In this document: positions 1 to 11,675 of the stretch, in pieces
How the letters are laid out: each line of letters opens with the position of its first letter
Numbering within the stretch: position 1 is the stretch's first letter
Assembly (NCBI RefSeq): GCF_947179165.1
Contig: NC_077239.1
Span: forward strand, 69,455,134 to 69,519,133
Direction of reading: 5' to 3'
Length of the DNA: 64,000 bases
Source of the DNA: Solanum dulcamara
Lineage: Eukaryota > Streptophyta > Magnoliopsida > Solanales > Solanaceae
Made by a program: the position numbers and the translations under genes
The notes under the pieces: generated by a model
Databases searched by the model: none
The model's input: the letters and a program-made list of their open reading frames with translations, nothing else
What the model was told of the DNA's origin: nothing

Positions 1-11
1 ATTAAGATTAT

Positions 12-3000
12 ATGACAGGTATTGTGACTTGTCTAATGTCTCAACTAGAAAAGTGTGAATGGATAGTTGATTCTGGTGCATCTCACCATGTTACTGCAAA
101 TGACAAGATACTAAAGAACATTCATAGCCTACAGACTAATAAAGGAGTAAGGATGCATTTGTCAAATGAAAGTACAGTGCTAATTACACATACAGAATAT
201 GCAGAATTATTTGGCCAGGAGAAGATTACAAATGTGTTGTTTGTTCTTGATTTTAAATACAATTTACTGTCAGTGTCACAATTAACCAAGAAACTATGTT
301 GCTCAGTCAATTTTTTTCCTGATGACTGTATCTTTCAGGATCTCTACAGTGGCAGGGTGAAGGGGATTAGTAGGTTGCAAGGAGGCCTATACATTTTTCA
401 GAGATCAGTTGAAGACTCTAATGAACAAAGAGGAAATATAAGATAAGTTTACCTAGCAGATGCTGATGGAAGGTGCAACTTATGGCATAGAAGACTAGGC
501 CATCCTTCTATATCCACAATGAAGACTATGGTGGAATTCAAAAATAAGATTAACACAAATGTGCATAATAATTGTAGGATTTGTCCTTTAGCAAAATTGA
601 CCAGATTACAATTTTCTTTAAGCATTTCTAGGGCTGATCAGCCTTTTGAACTGGTTCACTTAGATTTGTGGGGTCCTTACAAAACTCCTACTTTTGATAA
701 GAAGAGTTATTTTCTCACTATTGTTGATGATCATATCGAATATACTTAGATCCACTTGGTACAACTAAAGACTGAAGTAATTGTTGTTTTGAAGTAATTT
801 CTTGCCTTTGTGAATACTCAGTTTAATTGCAAAGTCAAGACCATTAGATCTGACAATGGCACTGAATTTTTTAACTTTCAAAGCTGTGCATTATTATAGA
901 GCCTAGGGATAATTTATCAAAGTAATTGTCCTTATACACCTCAACAAAATAGGGTGGTTGAGAGAAAGCATAGGTAGATTTTGGAGATGGCAAGAGCTAT
1001 TAAATTTCAGGCTACTTTTTCAACTAAGTTTTAGGGGTTTTGTGTTAAAACTGCAGTGTATCTTATAAATAGGTTACCATCAAGAGCATTGAAGGGCTAC
1101 ACTCCTTATGAATTGTTGCATCACAGCAAGGCCTCTCTTGATCATCTAAGGATACCTGGTTGCCTGTGTTTTGTCACTACATTGCCTAAATCAGACAAGT
1201 TTTCTTCTCGAGCCAAAGAAGTTGTATTCATGGGTTTTTCAGAGATTCAAAAGGGCTATATTGTGCTTGATTTATCTACTAACAAGTTTTCTATTAGCAG
1301 GGATATGGTGTTCAAAAAAACTGAATTTCCTTTCAGTAACACTACAGATTCAGATGGTAGCACATTTCTTCAACTGAGTCCTGTTAATGCTTCATATGAC
1401 CTTCCTGCTCCTGCTCACATTTACCAGTCTCCACCAGTAGTAACAAGGGGGGAACACTCTGCTGACAATGACAATAATGCTGCAGCAGAACCACCTGAGA
1501 TTGTTTCTAACCCAGCAGAACAAGTTCCATTGCAGGCTGCAACAGAACCTAATGAGTCTGAACAAATTCCATTGCAGGCTGGTGTTGCTCCTCCTGTTGT
1601 CACTGGCAACAGACCAGTTAGAATAACCAAACAACCTGGATGGTTAAATAACTATGTTGTTAATACTAGTCATGATCACATGTACTCTATGAACAAGTAT
1701 CTGTCATATGCAGGAACATCAGAAAAGTATAAAAGCTATTTAGCTAAGTTCTCTACCTTAACTGAACCAAACACCTTTAAGGAAGCTTCAAGGGACACAA
1801 AGTGGGTAGAAGCTATGCAACAGAAGATCAAAGCACTAGAGGATAATCATACTTGGAAGATTGTTGATCTTCCAAATGAAAAAATACAGTTGGCTCTAAA
1901 TGGGTATATAAGATCAAGTATAAGGCAAATGGGGAAGTTGAAAGATTCAAGGCAAGGTTGGTGGCAAAAGGATATAGTCAAAAAAAAGGCCTTGATTATC
2001 ATAAAACGTTTTTTCCAGTGGCTAAAATGATCACTGTGACATTAGTGATTGCATTTGCAGCTTCAAAAGGGTGGAAACTTCATCAAATGAATGTGTACAA
2101 TGTATTCTTGCAAGGGGATCTTTATGAAAAAGTATATATGGAGTTACTAGAGGGGTTCAAGAAACAGAGGGAGACTAAGGTGTGCAGGTTATTAAAATCT
2201 TTGTATGGCTTGAAGCAGGCATCAAGGCAGTGGAATATAAAATTGACTGATGCACTGATAGTTGCAGGATTCACACAGAGTCTTCATGATTACTCACTCT
2301 TTACAAAAAGATCAGGTGACAACATTGTTATAATACTGGTGTATGTAGATGATCTTCTTATTACTAGAGATAGCAGTAGTCTCATAGAAGAAGCCAAGCA
2401 GATTCTACATCATGACTTCAGAGTGAAAGACTTGGGGGAACTCAAATATTTCCTTGGAATAGAGGTTTTGAGATCACAATATGGTATTATCCTTAATCAA
2501 AGGAAATACATATTGGAGCTTATATCAGAAATGGGCTTAGCAGGCAGTAAGCCAGTTGCCACACCACTGGAAGTTGGAAACAAATTGACTACTGTGGAAT
2601 ATGACAAAGCTATTGGAGTTAAGGATGATGAAGCTCTAGAGAAGGTCTCAAGGTATCAAAGGCTGATAGGAAAGCTACTGTATGTCACCATTACTAGACC
2701 AGACATCAGCTATGCAGTCCAAACACTAAGCCAATTTATACAAGAGCCTAAAGTTTCACATTGGGAAGCAGCTGTTAGAGTAGTCAAGTACCTGAAGAAT
2801 GCACCAGGTCAAGGTCTTATTTTCATATCACAACCTACACAGGAGGTAACATGCTAGTGTGATTTAGATTGGGAAGCATGCCCAAACACAAGAAGATTTA
2901 TCACAGGTTATGCAGTAAAATTTGGAGAGTCATTAATCTCCTGGAAATTTAATAAGCAGCAAACAGTATCTAAGAGCTCAGCTGAAGATGAGTATAGAAG

Positions 3001-3328
3001 CATGACAGCTGTTGTAGTAGAAATTACTTGGTTGCTGGGCTTATTCAGTGAGCTTGGAGTAAAGGTTAACCAACCAGTGACAGTTTGGAGTGATAGTAAG
3101 GTAGCGATTCAACTGGCAGCAAATCCGGTATATCATGAGAGAATAAAACATATCAAAATTGATTGTCACTTTATAAGGGACAAGATAAAGAAAGGCACGA
3201 TAAAGACTGCATTTGTGGAAACACATAATCAACAGGCAGATTTGCTGACAAAGGGCTTGAGTAGGCAGCAGCATATGTATTTGATGAACAAGTTGAAAGT
3301 GTTGGATGTTCTGCACCCTTCAACTTGA
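12..3328 (+). pseudogene. copia pol polyprotein remnant (protease-integrase-RT-RNase H)
   Basis: Protein homology runs through several broken frames. Protease and GAG-pre-integrase are at 12-446, ending at an in-frame stop. The zinc-binding and early integrase part is at 519-749. The integrase C-terminus and start of RT are at 1056 to about 1885, after which the frame shifts, and RT continues in another frame at 1958-2857. RNase H follows at 3002-3328. The RT frame ends at a TAG (2854-2856) where the sister copy near 13670 has TGG, so this looks like a nonsense mutation. The protease catalytic Asp and the RT YVDD box are both intact, but the several stops and frameshifts mean no functional polyprotein can be made. 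No expression signal is evident. Confidence 0.88.
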
Positions 3329-3341
3329 GGGGGAGTATTAG

Positions 3342-3577
3342 TGGTGGCATGTGTTGTGCACATGTGGTGCAAGTGGTGTGATTAGTTAGTTTGTTAAGGA
3401 GTAGGACCCGCATTAATTAAGTTGTTAGAGGTGTGTTAGGTGTGTTAGGTACTTAGCTTAACTACGCATAAGTAATGTACAGCTGTAGATATTTTTACTT
3501 ACTTCTCCTTCTTCTTCTTCAACACAAAAGAAAAGTAAAAATTCTCTCTCAACTATTTCTCAGCTTCCTTTTCAACA
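3342..3577 (+). repeat. 3' LTR of copia element 1 (approximate ends)
   Basis: It starts just after the polypurine tract near 3335 and ends near a CA at about 3576, past a pyrimidine-rich stretch. The matching 5' LTR is not in the window, so the ends are estimates. The first part resembles the LTR start of copia copy 2 at about 14150 (both share the motif tgttgtgcacat). Confidence 0.55.
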
Positions 3578-3756
3578 AGACATATTTAACCTGATAGATA
3601 AAGGGAGGATACTTTAGGTCTTTCTCCATATATCGAAGGATCAAAATTACACATGTATGGAGTTAGTTATAGACCCTTTTAGACTTAATAAAGGGGCAGT
3701 TACATAATAGATCGTTCAGCTAAATTATTCGACTTTCACTTAGCCCCATTATTTTA

Positions 3757-4081
3757 GGAAGGATTACACAAATCTTATAGTGTTAAGAGTTAATTACATT
3801 CTATTCCTACTTTTTTTCAAATTACAAACATTTCTTAAATTTGGTGGAATCCGGATACATCCCAAAACGTTCTGATACATCGCGTAAAGTGATGTACTTG
3901 AAGTTCCGATACATCACGTAAAATGATGTATCCGACATTTACGTGATGTATCCGACCGATACATCATATAAAGTGATGTATCCGAGAATAGGAAAGAGTA
4001 GAGTTTTTTATAATTTTTTCAAATGGTAGAAAATTTTAGAGAATATGGTAAAACAATATATGTATTTAGGTAATTTTTTCT
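3757..4081 (-). mobile_element. GATACATC MITE, copy 1
   Basis: Its core (about 3850-3985) is a run of alternating GATACATCac and gtGATGTATC words, so each unit is palindromic. The flanks and core match the reverse complement of 18884-19282 along the whole length, which defines the element. The shared ends are about GGAAGGATTACACAAATC and a run of T with TTC. Possible decayed 8-bp target duplication: TTATTTTA (3749-3756) and TAATCTTA (4082-4089), 6 of 8 matching. No coding capacity. The superfamily is inferred from the better-preserved sister copy. Confidence 0.75.
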
Positions 4082-4840
4082 TAATCTTAATTACAAGTTA
4101 TAGCCAAACAAATTTTATATCTGTTAAACAGGACTCAATACCCAATGAATTTCAATTATTAAACACCAAAACAAAGACAAAACTTTATATTTTTCCTTTC
4201 TTGTAAAACTCAACAAAAATTCACACATATATGAAGTGAGAAAAATAATGAATTACTATCTTAAACTTGAATAAGAGAGTTTTGCATATCAATTTATCTA
4301 ATATTGAAGGTCATTTATTCATCTTTTAAGATAAATAAATTTGATTTTGAATATGAAAATTCCATCGTTAGATCTGACAATTTCATATTCTACTACCTCT
4401 TTCACAAAACCATCCTGAATATCATACAACTTTAGATTTTAACAGATTGAAAACGCAACAAGAAAATACAATGTAAGACGGCAAAAGAGGTGAATAAGCA
4501 CAAAGTGTATAATTACTACATATAAACTGTATATTTATGTATTATCAATGTATCAATACACCAGATATGCACTTTCTTATACACATTTTTCTTAATGCAT
4601 AGTCAATATATATTCACTAAGCTTACTTGAATATGTAATATACCCCCAGAATACATTGAGTATACACTCGAAATACACTAATTATACTTAAAAGTCATAT
4701 TAAGTACGATACATTTTGTGAATACTTGTGTAACACATAAAATATGCACTATAAAGTCATAATCTATATATATTTCTAGTGATTTTTTTTTGGACAAAGA
4801 AGAAGAATGCATGTACTAAAAAATCGGGAAAAAAATATAC
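4082..4840. other. intergenic stretch, no gene seen
   Basis: AT-rich sequence with scattered short ATACAC/TATACA words. I see no coding potential, RNA gene or element ends here. Confidence 0.6.
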
Positions 4841-6398
4841 AGAAAAGGGCTAAAAATAACACTATCCTATGAAATCTTAAAGGGAATACCCTTCGTCCAT
4901 CTTTTTGTCTAAAAATGACCCTAAGAATATCCCTAAAACTAACGCCCTAAAATTGATGAATTTTTTCAATTTTAAAAAAAGTCATGTTGCATATTATGAT
5001 TGGCCACATATATTACTTAATTTAAAAATTAAAATTACCCTTGAATTACTCGAAATATCTCACATGTATCCTTCATTTATTTTTGATATCAAAATTATTT
5101 TTGCCGTCTATGTTTTATACCACAAATGTCCTTAAAATATTAGTCATGCCACATGAAGCTGACGTGGCAGTCTAACATATAAAAAATACCTGATAATCCA
5201 TTTACCCATCTATTGCACCCGACCCAATTTAATTAAAGGGGTAAAATGAAATTATCCCTCATTTCTCGTTTAACATTCATAGCTTCACAACATCAAGCCC
5301 TACAAATGACAATAAGATTTAAATCAAATCTATCATAGAATACAGATTCAAAAAAATCCATTTTAAGATTTTCAAGCTTTCAAGTGCTTTTTTATATTAT
5401 TTTTTTTGGACGGGTAGTTTAACTCAAATCTTTCTCAAACTAAAAAATCAGTTGTTAAAGATCAATTTCCAGCTTCAATTGCAATATCCAAACAATTTTC
5501 AGTAATATACAATTAAATCTCTTCAAATTTTTGCACTTCAAGAACCCAATAGAAGCTAAAAATTTTCAGGCAAGGATAGCTCTGAAGGGAGAGTAGAGCG
5601 GAACCAGGCATAAGGAGCAACTATCGTTACAAACTAGAAAAGAAAGATCGAGTGGGATCATCATCAACAAGCTTTCGAATCAATAGCTATTTTTGAATTT
5701 CAACACATAAAAAAATGACTTCACAAGTTTTTCAACAAGCCCCTAATCAAGACTGCTCAAATTTTCTTACCTCATCTTACATTCATCCAAGATGGCATCA
5801 AGTGTAGCAGCATTGAGTTTCTGCAACTAATCTTTAAGTGGCTAATCCTGAGCATTTTCAAGCACTGCTTGGATTGTAGAGAACATGTTCAAATGCTTTC
5901 TGGACTAACTTTCAAAATCGAAAAGTAATATATACAAGTTCCCCCCTTTTAAGTAAAGAACTGATATTGTCTAACAAGGTTTGAAGGAAAGCTTCAATCA
6001 TATATATGTTGAATTCACCCTTTAACAAGGAATAGATATTTCGAACTAGTCTTGATTACTAGAATTGTAACACAAAGTTTAATTCGTGAGTAAACAATGA
6101 ATCTATAATTTTTAGCCTTAAATTTGTTGACCCCAAAACTTCAACACACAGCTACAACCTCAAATAAACTTCATGTATTTCTTTTTTTGTGATAGGGCTC
6201 AACACATGATTGAGTGGGAAGGGATTTTTGTCATGTTGGACTGCCTAGGTGGATTGTCATATCACCTTCAAGTGGCAGGGTTAACAGGGCATTTGTGGTC
6301 CGAAACATAGACAACAAGGATAGTTTTAATATCAAATATAAACGAAGGGTAAATGTGAGTTATTTCAAATAATTCAAGGACAAATTTGATCCTTTTCC
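4841..6398. mobile_element. MULE-like element with long terminal inverted repeats
   Basis: The left end (AGAAAAGGGCTAAAAATAAC) and the reverse complement of the right end (GGAAAAGGATCAAATTTGTC) match. Similarity of the arms extends inward for about 350 bases: words such as accacaaatgtcc and ggcagtctaacat near 5115-5180 recur inverted near 6225-6310. Long arms of this kind are typical of Mutator-like elements. The interior (about 5225-6190) holds no transposase that I recognise; it could be captured sequence. A 9-10 bp target duplication is not clear: the A-rich flanks match only partly. Confidence 0.65.
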
Positions 6399-6453
6399 AA
6401 AAATTAAATCTACTCATTTCTGTAATCCAAATTAACCCCTAATAATCTGACAC

Positions 6454-6642
6454 TGGAGCAACATAGATTGTGGTGCAGTGGTGGAACTGTTTCTGCCTTA
6501 ATCAAAGGTCTCGGGTTAAAACCCTGGAAATGAAAAAAATCCTATTGGGAGCGCCACCTCCGAATGGGCTCTGCAGTGCGCGATCCGAATTTAGTCGGGG
6601 CTCCACGAGCTCCGAAAACCGAGTGGAAAACCAAAAAAAAAT
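6454..6642 (+). mobile_element. tRNA-derived SINE
   Basis: A-box-like sequence (gtggtgcagtggtgg) lies near 6471-6485 and a B-box-like sequence (gtctcgggttaaaaccc) near 6507-6524, the spacing of a tRNA-type pol III promoter. The 3' end is A-rich. The flanks ATCTGACAC (6445-6453) and ATCCGACAC (6643-6651) look like a 9-bp target duplication with one mismatch. Confidence 0.8.
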
Positions 6643-6747
6643 ATCCGACACCGCATCTGTTAACAAAGCAACAACAGATTATAAATTAAACCCACTAATT
6701 TCTTTGTTTTCAGGAAATTGAAATAAAAGGCTAAAATGACTAATAGT

Positions 6748-7008
6748 CTGTTTGGATGGACTTATTTAAAGCAGCTTATAAGTTGAAAACTGCTTATATG
6801 TTTTAAAAAAAAGTGGGTGCAACCCAACTTATTTTTCGACTTATAAATTGTTTTCAACTTATAAACTACTTAAAATAAGTCTATCCAAACAAATTCAATT
6901 ATTTATTGGGGCTTATTTTAAGCACAAAATGACTTTCGAACAGTCAAACACTTAAAAAAACTAAAAACACCTTATATGCTGCTTATAAGTCAATTCAAAC
7001 ATGGCTCT
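6748..7008. mobile_element. fold-back MITE (GCTTATAAGT type)
   Basis: The left end (GTCTGTTTGGATGGACTTAT) is mirrored at the right end (aagtcaattcaaacatggc), and both arms carry CTTATAAG words, so the whole piece can fold on itself. The ends resemble a very common plant MITE. I found no clear target duplication. Confidence 0.6.
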
Positions 7009-7482
7009 AAACTTTGTTGAGAAGAAAGGACCGTGGTTAAACTGAAGATTCTGCTATAAATAGCTATTGTTTTTATCCAAACTATGTTTAAACTTTCATC
7101 TCTTATTCTATGTTTGCTCATTCACAATAGTTTAATGAGAGTGTGTTGGGAAGCTAATGCAAGCTATCTTTGGTTGTTTAATAAAGCTATGGCTCTAAAA
7201 AGAACTTATAATACATTTAAAACAAATTAATAAAGTATTAATATTTATGTAAGAGTATTATCAGTTTATTTAATAGCCCAATATTAAAAAATTAAAATCA
7301 AATAATAATTTTTTTTATAAAATCATTAACCCAATAAAAATAAATTAATAACATATTTTTCAATTCAATCTTTATACACCCTTTTTTTTCGATTCTATTT
7401 TTGCACGGAGCTACATAAATAAATGTCACAAAAATCCAAAACAATTAAAAACAAGGCGAAGAAGCAACAACTAACAAGACCA
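7009..7482. other. downstream flank of the P450 gene
   Basis: AT-rich sequence that must include the 3'UTR and polyadenylation region of the minus-strand P450. No other gene is seen. Confidence 0.5.
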
Positions 7483-8994
7483 CTAGGAATTGTTCCTTTC
7501 CTCAATTGTCACAGGGAAACCACCTTTCATTTTCGCAGTGAGGTACGACACAAACACCGGTTCCACCCCTTTATCCGTCACCGGAACCACCCTAAACCGC
7601 CGTAAAACACCAGCCACCACCCTCTTCATTTGCAAAAACGCCATTTCTTTCCCTAAACAAATCCTTGGCCCTGCTTGAAAAACAGGATATGTATACATAT
7701 CCTTAGCCATAAAAATCCAATTTCCTGAAACTTCATCCTTATCTAACCATCTTTCTGGTCTAAATTTATCCCAATCTTTTCCCCATAATTTCTCTACTCT
7801 CCCCATTGCATAGGGATGATAACTTACTCTTGTCCCCTTTTTAACAAAAGTTCCATCTGGCAAAACATTATCCTCTGTAGCTGATTTAGTATCAATCGGA
7901 ACTGGTGGATAAAATCTCATGCTTTCGCAAAGTGAAGCATGTGTGTATATCATCTCTTTCACTTCGTCGTATACTGGACTTTCGGATTTTGCTTTGATTT
8001 CTTCCAAAATAAAACTTTCTACTTGTGAGTGTTCAGAGATTAACCAGAAAAACCAAGTTAAAGCAGCTGATGTTGTGTCACGACCAGCTAATATGAAACT
8101 TATAACGATATCCGTAACAAAATCTTCGTCCTTATGACCAACGCTCAAGAATCTTGATAATAGATCAACAGAATCTAACGACGATTTTTCACTTAGTTCT
8201 CTCTGTTTTTCTTTAACCAGCTGTTTGGCGAATTGACGAACTTCATCTACAGCAAGTTTGAATTTCTTCTCAGTTCCGAAATTGAAATGTCGCCTTATTT
8301 TCCAGAGAAAAGGGAAAACAGCATTGAATCTTTCACTGCTTAATTTAACAGCTTCTTCGAAAGCAACTGCGAATTTCGCTTGTGGTAGAGATGGCAATAG
8401 ATAAGCAGGATCATACCCAAAAGCAATTTTACAAATGTTATCAAAAGCAAACCTCTGTAAAACATCTTGGAAATCAAGGACTTTTTTTTCAACAGCAGCA
8501 TCAGCAAGAAGCGGAATCAACCGTTCATTAAGTTCAGCATCAACAACAGTTTCAACGAATTTTCGTAGAGATTTTGTATTGAATTCATGGCTAGCAACTT
8601 GTCTTTGGTACTTCCAAATTTCACCGTCCACATTAAAAATACCATCGCCAAGAAAATCAGCCATAGTTGTTTTAAACACTTCACCTTTTTGGTAAATATG
8701 AAAATGAGTTTTGAGTATGTATTGAACATTGGATGGATTTGCAGTAAAGATTTGACGAAAACCGAAAGGACGAATGAGAGTGAAAGTAAGATTGGGAGTT
8801 GTTTGAATAACATCGGAAGTCCATTGAATCCGACGATGTTTGTTTGCAAAGATTGAGAAAAGGGAACCAATAATTGGATAAGATTTTGGGATTTTGGTTG
8901 ATTTGGATTGGAAAAGATTGATGAAGAAGAAGAAGAAGAGGAAAGGAAGGAGGCAAAGGAGTAAAGAAGTAGAAAGTTCTAATTCTATCATCAT
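7483..8994 (-). CDS. CYP94A: cytochrome P450, CYP94 family (CYP94A-like fatty-acid hydroxylase)
   Basis: An intact intronless frame of 503 residues, the usual length and structure for CYP94 genes. An N-terminal hydrophobic anchor (about residues 8-28) points to the ER membrane. The P450 landmarks are present in order: I-helix AGRDTT (303-308), ExxR as ESMR (357-360), PERW (413-416), and the heme loop FQAGPRICLG with the heme-ligand cysteine at 446. CYP94A members omega-hydroxylate fatty acids, and CYP94B/C oxidise jasmonoyl-isoleucine. Overall wording fits CYP94A best, but assignment within CYP94 is inference. The start was chosen at the first of two adjacent Met codons, about 100 bases downstream of a TATA box. 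No neighbour belongs to the same pathway; both sides are transposon sequence. Confidence 0.93.
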   Translation of the reverse strand: MMIELELSTSLLLCLLPFLFFFFFINLFQSKSTKIPKSYPIIGSLFSIFANKHRRIQWTSDVIQTTPNLTFTLIRPFGFRQIFTANPSNVQYILKTHFHIYQKGEVFKTTMADFLGDGIFNVDGEIWKYQRQVASHEFNTKSLRKFVETVVDAELNERLIPLLADAAVEKKVLDFQDVLQRFAFDNICKIAFGYDPAYLLPSLPQAKFAVAFEEAVKLSSERFNAVFPFLWKIRRHFNFGTEKKFKLAVDEVRQFAKQLVKEKQRELSEKSSLDSVDLLSRFLSVGHKDEDFVTDIVISFILAGRDTTSAALTWFFWLISEHSQVESFILEEIKAKSESPVYDEVKEMIYTHASLCESMRFYPPVPIDTKSATEDNVLPDGTFVKKGTRVSYHPYAMGRVEKLWGKDWDKFRPERWLDKDEVSGNWIFMAKDMYTYPVFQAGPRICLGKEMAFLQMKRVVAGVLRRFRVVPVTDKGVEPVFVSYLTAKMKGGFPVTIEERNNS

Positions 8995-9087
8995 GATCTT
9001 GATTTGGATTAGAAATTTGTTGTCTCTTTGTTTGTTTTGGATGATGAATAGAAGAGAAAAGATAGTTGCTCAACTCAGCCACTAATC

Positions 9088-9095
9088 TTTTTTAT
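9088..9095 (-). promoter_or_regulatory. TATA box of the P450 gene
   Basis: On the minus strand the sequence reads TATAAAAA, about 95 bases upstream of the chosen start codon, a normal distance for a plant promoter with a short 5'UTR. Confidence 0.6.
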
Positions 9096-9356
9096 AGACC
9101 TTTTTGGATTCACTAGTTCTACTTCTCCTCCTTATTAAAAAATATATATTTTAAGTTATTGTCTTTAAATCAGATTAAATGAATTGTTGTGGTACTAAAT
9201 ATCTTTTAAAAAATATTTTAAAAGATATAAATTAAATATTACTTTCCTTCATTATTATTTTGATTATTTTCAAATTAACCTCCAAAAAATGTAAAGTAAT
9301 TAAGAAGCTCATTAAATAAAGAATAGGTATAAAATAAAATAAAAAGTACTCACTCT

Positions 9357-9740
9357 TGTTTGCAATAAATTAAAGTGATGAAAAATAAATTAAAATTATA
9401 AATAAAATGTGGAAAAATATAATTTTATTGATAAAGTCATAAAATAATGTGTGTACAAATCTATTTGTTCCTCGATTCTTCTCTCCTGAAAAGAGTTTTT
9501 CATGAGTCGAGGGCTGTTAGTGGCGTATTTTTTGAATTGGAATGATTTAAACTTGATCTCCATGAAAGAATTTGTGGATCTTTTTAAAGTATTTTGATTA
9601 TCAGGAAGTGTCTGACATATTTTGATCTATTTATAAATATCCCAAGATTTTATAGAATATTTGAGATTTTGATCTGTATGTATACGCAAGAGTTTATGGG
9701 ATATTTGAGGTGTATCTTCAAGAGAATATGTTGAAAAGGA
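9357..9740 (-). repeat. truncated LTR related to the small LTR element at 17568-18516
   Basis: The left edge (TGTTTGCAATAAATTAAAGTG) and much of the following sequence, including the words attttattgataaa and tggcgtatttttt, match the LTRs at 17568-17981 and 18158-18516 in the same order. The other LTR edge and a second LTR are missing, so this is a truncated copy. Confidence 0.65.
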
Positions 9741-10723
9741 GGTAGTAAGTATTAATAATTTTCTTGAATTTTGAATAATTTACTTATTTTTGAACTATGA
9801 AAAAAATTCAACAATTCATTTAAAATGGATCACATAGAGTACTTTTTAGTTACAAAATAAACATAAAATTAATTAAAATTTTCGCATTTCTGTTCTTAAA
9901 AATAATTCTTTTTTATAGGATAAATATTATAAAATTTTAAAAAGTTTATTATTTATTAATTTTTTGATAGTATTAAGAAAAAACTAAAGGATAAATTAAT
10001 AAAAGTGTTCTTTTTATTCATAATATTTTAAAAGAGGTGTTAAGTAAAAAAGGCAAATAAGTAACATATGAGAGCATGGGAGTATTTTGGGCATAAATTT
10101 CCCTCTGAAATTGTACCGAAAAGTCAGTTATACACTTAAATTATCATGGAGACCTATTATTGACACCTAATTTTGACCGACCTATAATTACTTTTCAGAT
10201 TGCTATCTTAATAAATAGGTATTTTTCAAAATTATTTCTTTGTTAAATAAATAAATTTATATTTAGTTTTACCCAATAAATCGTATATTTTGACATTCAT
10301 AATTTATAATATTTTGCTATTTATTAATATTATTACTATTATCTTTATTATTCTTATTTTTTAAAAATAACAAGCTTCATACGTTCAAATATTTTTACGT
10401 ATCTATTTAATATGTATATGTGTGTATTTTCTGCTAAATAGACCCCCTATGCACTGTAAACAGTGCATATTTCACCACCATATCTTTAAAAACCACTCAT
10501 GTCCATTAATTTAAAAAATAAATCTACTTTGAGATTCTTCAGCAAGTTGTGATTATCAGGATGTCTTATAACCAATATTTTAATCCAATGATGGTTGTTG
10601 AGATTCAAAAAAAAACATTTTTTTTCTTTAGAGCGACTTGCCCATGATTTCTTTTCCACGCTGTTGGCTATGAATACGACTATTTAGTAATAATTAAATT
10701 GGTTTATAATTAACTAGAATACG

Positions 10724-10724
<1 letters not shown>
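9741..10724. other. AT-rich intergenic stretch
   Basis: No gene or element ends recognised. A short perfect palindrome (GCACTGTAAACAGTGC) lies near 10450-10466. Confidence 0.5.

Positions 10725-10771
<47 letters not shown>
10725..10771. repeat. (TA)n microsatellite
   Basis: About 23 uninterrupted TA units, immediately upstream of the 5' break of copia element 2. Confidence 0.97.
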
Positions 10772-10773
<2 letters not shown>

Positions 10774-10812
10774 TATTTACTTTATATATAAAAATTATTA
10801 TATATAAACACA

Positions 10813-11556
10813 GTGTCGGAAAATCTACTTAGTGGTATCGTTCATGCATCATATGCACATCTAGTTTGGGAAGACTTGAAGGATAGTTTCGATAAAGTGA
10901 ATCGTGTAAGGATTTTTCAAATACACACAGCAACTGCGAATCTTAAGCAAGGAGTTCATCCAGTGTCTGTGTATTTCTCTAAGTTGAAGAAACTGTGGAG
11001 TGAATCTAATGTGATAGCCCCTTCTCCAAATTGTGGTTGTCCAAAGTCAAAAGACTACATTGAGTACTTGCAACAGCAAAGGCTAATGCAGTTTTTAAGT
11101 GGTTTGAACGAGTCATATGATCAGGCAAAGAGGCAAATCTTGATGAAGTCCACTACACCAATTATGAATCAGGCATATGCCTTGATAGTGCAAGATGAAA
11201 GTCAGCAGGCAAACACTGAAAGGTCTAATCCAATAGCAATGCAGGCTAAGAAAAAGGACAACTACAAGGGAAGTTTCATGTATTGTGAAAACTGTCACAT
11301 GAGAAACCACACAAAGAATGACTACTATAAGATCATTGGGTATCCTGCAGAAAGAGACAATAAGTTTAACAGAAGAATGAGAGGTAACTATGAAGGGCAT
11401 AACAACCATCGTGAGGGTTGGAGGAAGGACACATACAAAGATAGATACAAAAGAGACAATAATAAAGAATGGAGAAAAGACACACATACTACAATTGCTA
11501 ACAATGTAGGTTTTTCTCAAGAGAAACACTCAGGCACAACTGACAACCGAAGTTAA
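10813..11556 (+). pseudogene. copia gag fragment
   Basis: An open frame of about 247 codons starting inside the domain, so the N-terminus is missing. It contains the gag core typical of plant copia elements, then a zinc knuckle near 11282-11330 reading CENCHMRNHTKNDYYK. The last zinc ligand, normally Cys, is replaced by Tyr in this copy. A Lys/Arg/Asn-rich basic tail follows. It encodes a structural nucleocapsid-like protein of the retrotransposon and is not a host gene. The frame stops at 11554-11556, ahead of the 35-bp duplication. Confidence 0.8.
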
Positions 11557-11583
11557 TATGCTGATGATAACAGAAGAGAAAAT

Positions 11584-11652
11584 GGCAAGGGTGGCCACTA
11601 TGCTCCAGATGGCAAGGGGGCAAGGGTGGCCACTATGCTCCAGATGGCAAGG
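11584..11652 (+). repeat. 35-bp tandem duplication in copia copy 2
   Basis: The phrase gtggccactatgctccagat occurs at 11591 and again at 11626, a near-perfect direct duplication with a 35-base period between gag and protease. Confidence 0.85.
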
Positions 11653-11675
11653 ACTCTGAAGAGTATCAAACTCAT

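Larger units (their letters stand above)
1..3577 (+). mobile_element. Ty1/copia LTR retrotransposon, 5'-truncated by window edge, degenerate
   Basis: The order of domains is aspartic protease, GAG-pre-integrase, integrase, reverse transcriptase and RNase H, which is the copia order. The protease signature WIVDSGASHH lies near 58-90, and the RT signature LVYVDDLLIT near 2336-2366. The coding part ends at 3328 and is followed at once by a polypurine tract (gagggggag, about 3327-3336) and an LTR. The 5' LTR and gag lie outside the window or are lost. A second copy of the same family lies at 10801-14250. Confidence 0.9.

Noticed and set aside
3850..3985. CRISPR-like spaced repeats (GATACATC units)
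   Set aside because: Plant nuclear context, palindromic units with no unique spacers of constant length; explained as the core of a MITE.
6471..6524. Functional tRNA gene
   Set aside because: The A- and B-box-like sequences belong to a SINE with poly(A) tail and target duplication; no cloverleaf with proper acceptor stem is seen.
10450..10466. Perfect 16-base palindrome GCACTGTAAACAGTGC
   Set aside because: Isolated short palindrome in intergenic DNA with no nearby gene; expected by chance in a window of this size with many repeats.
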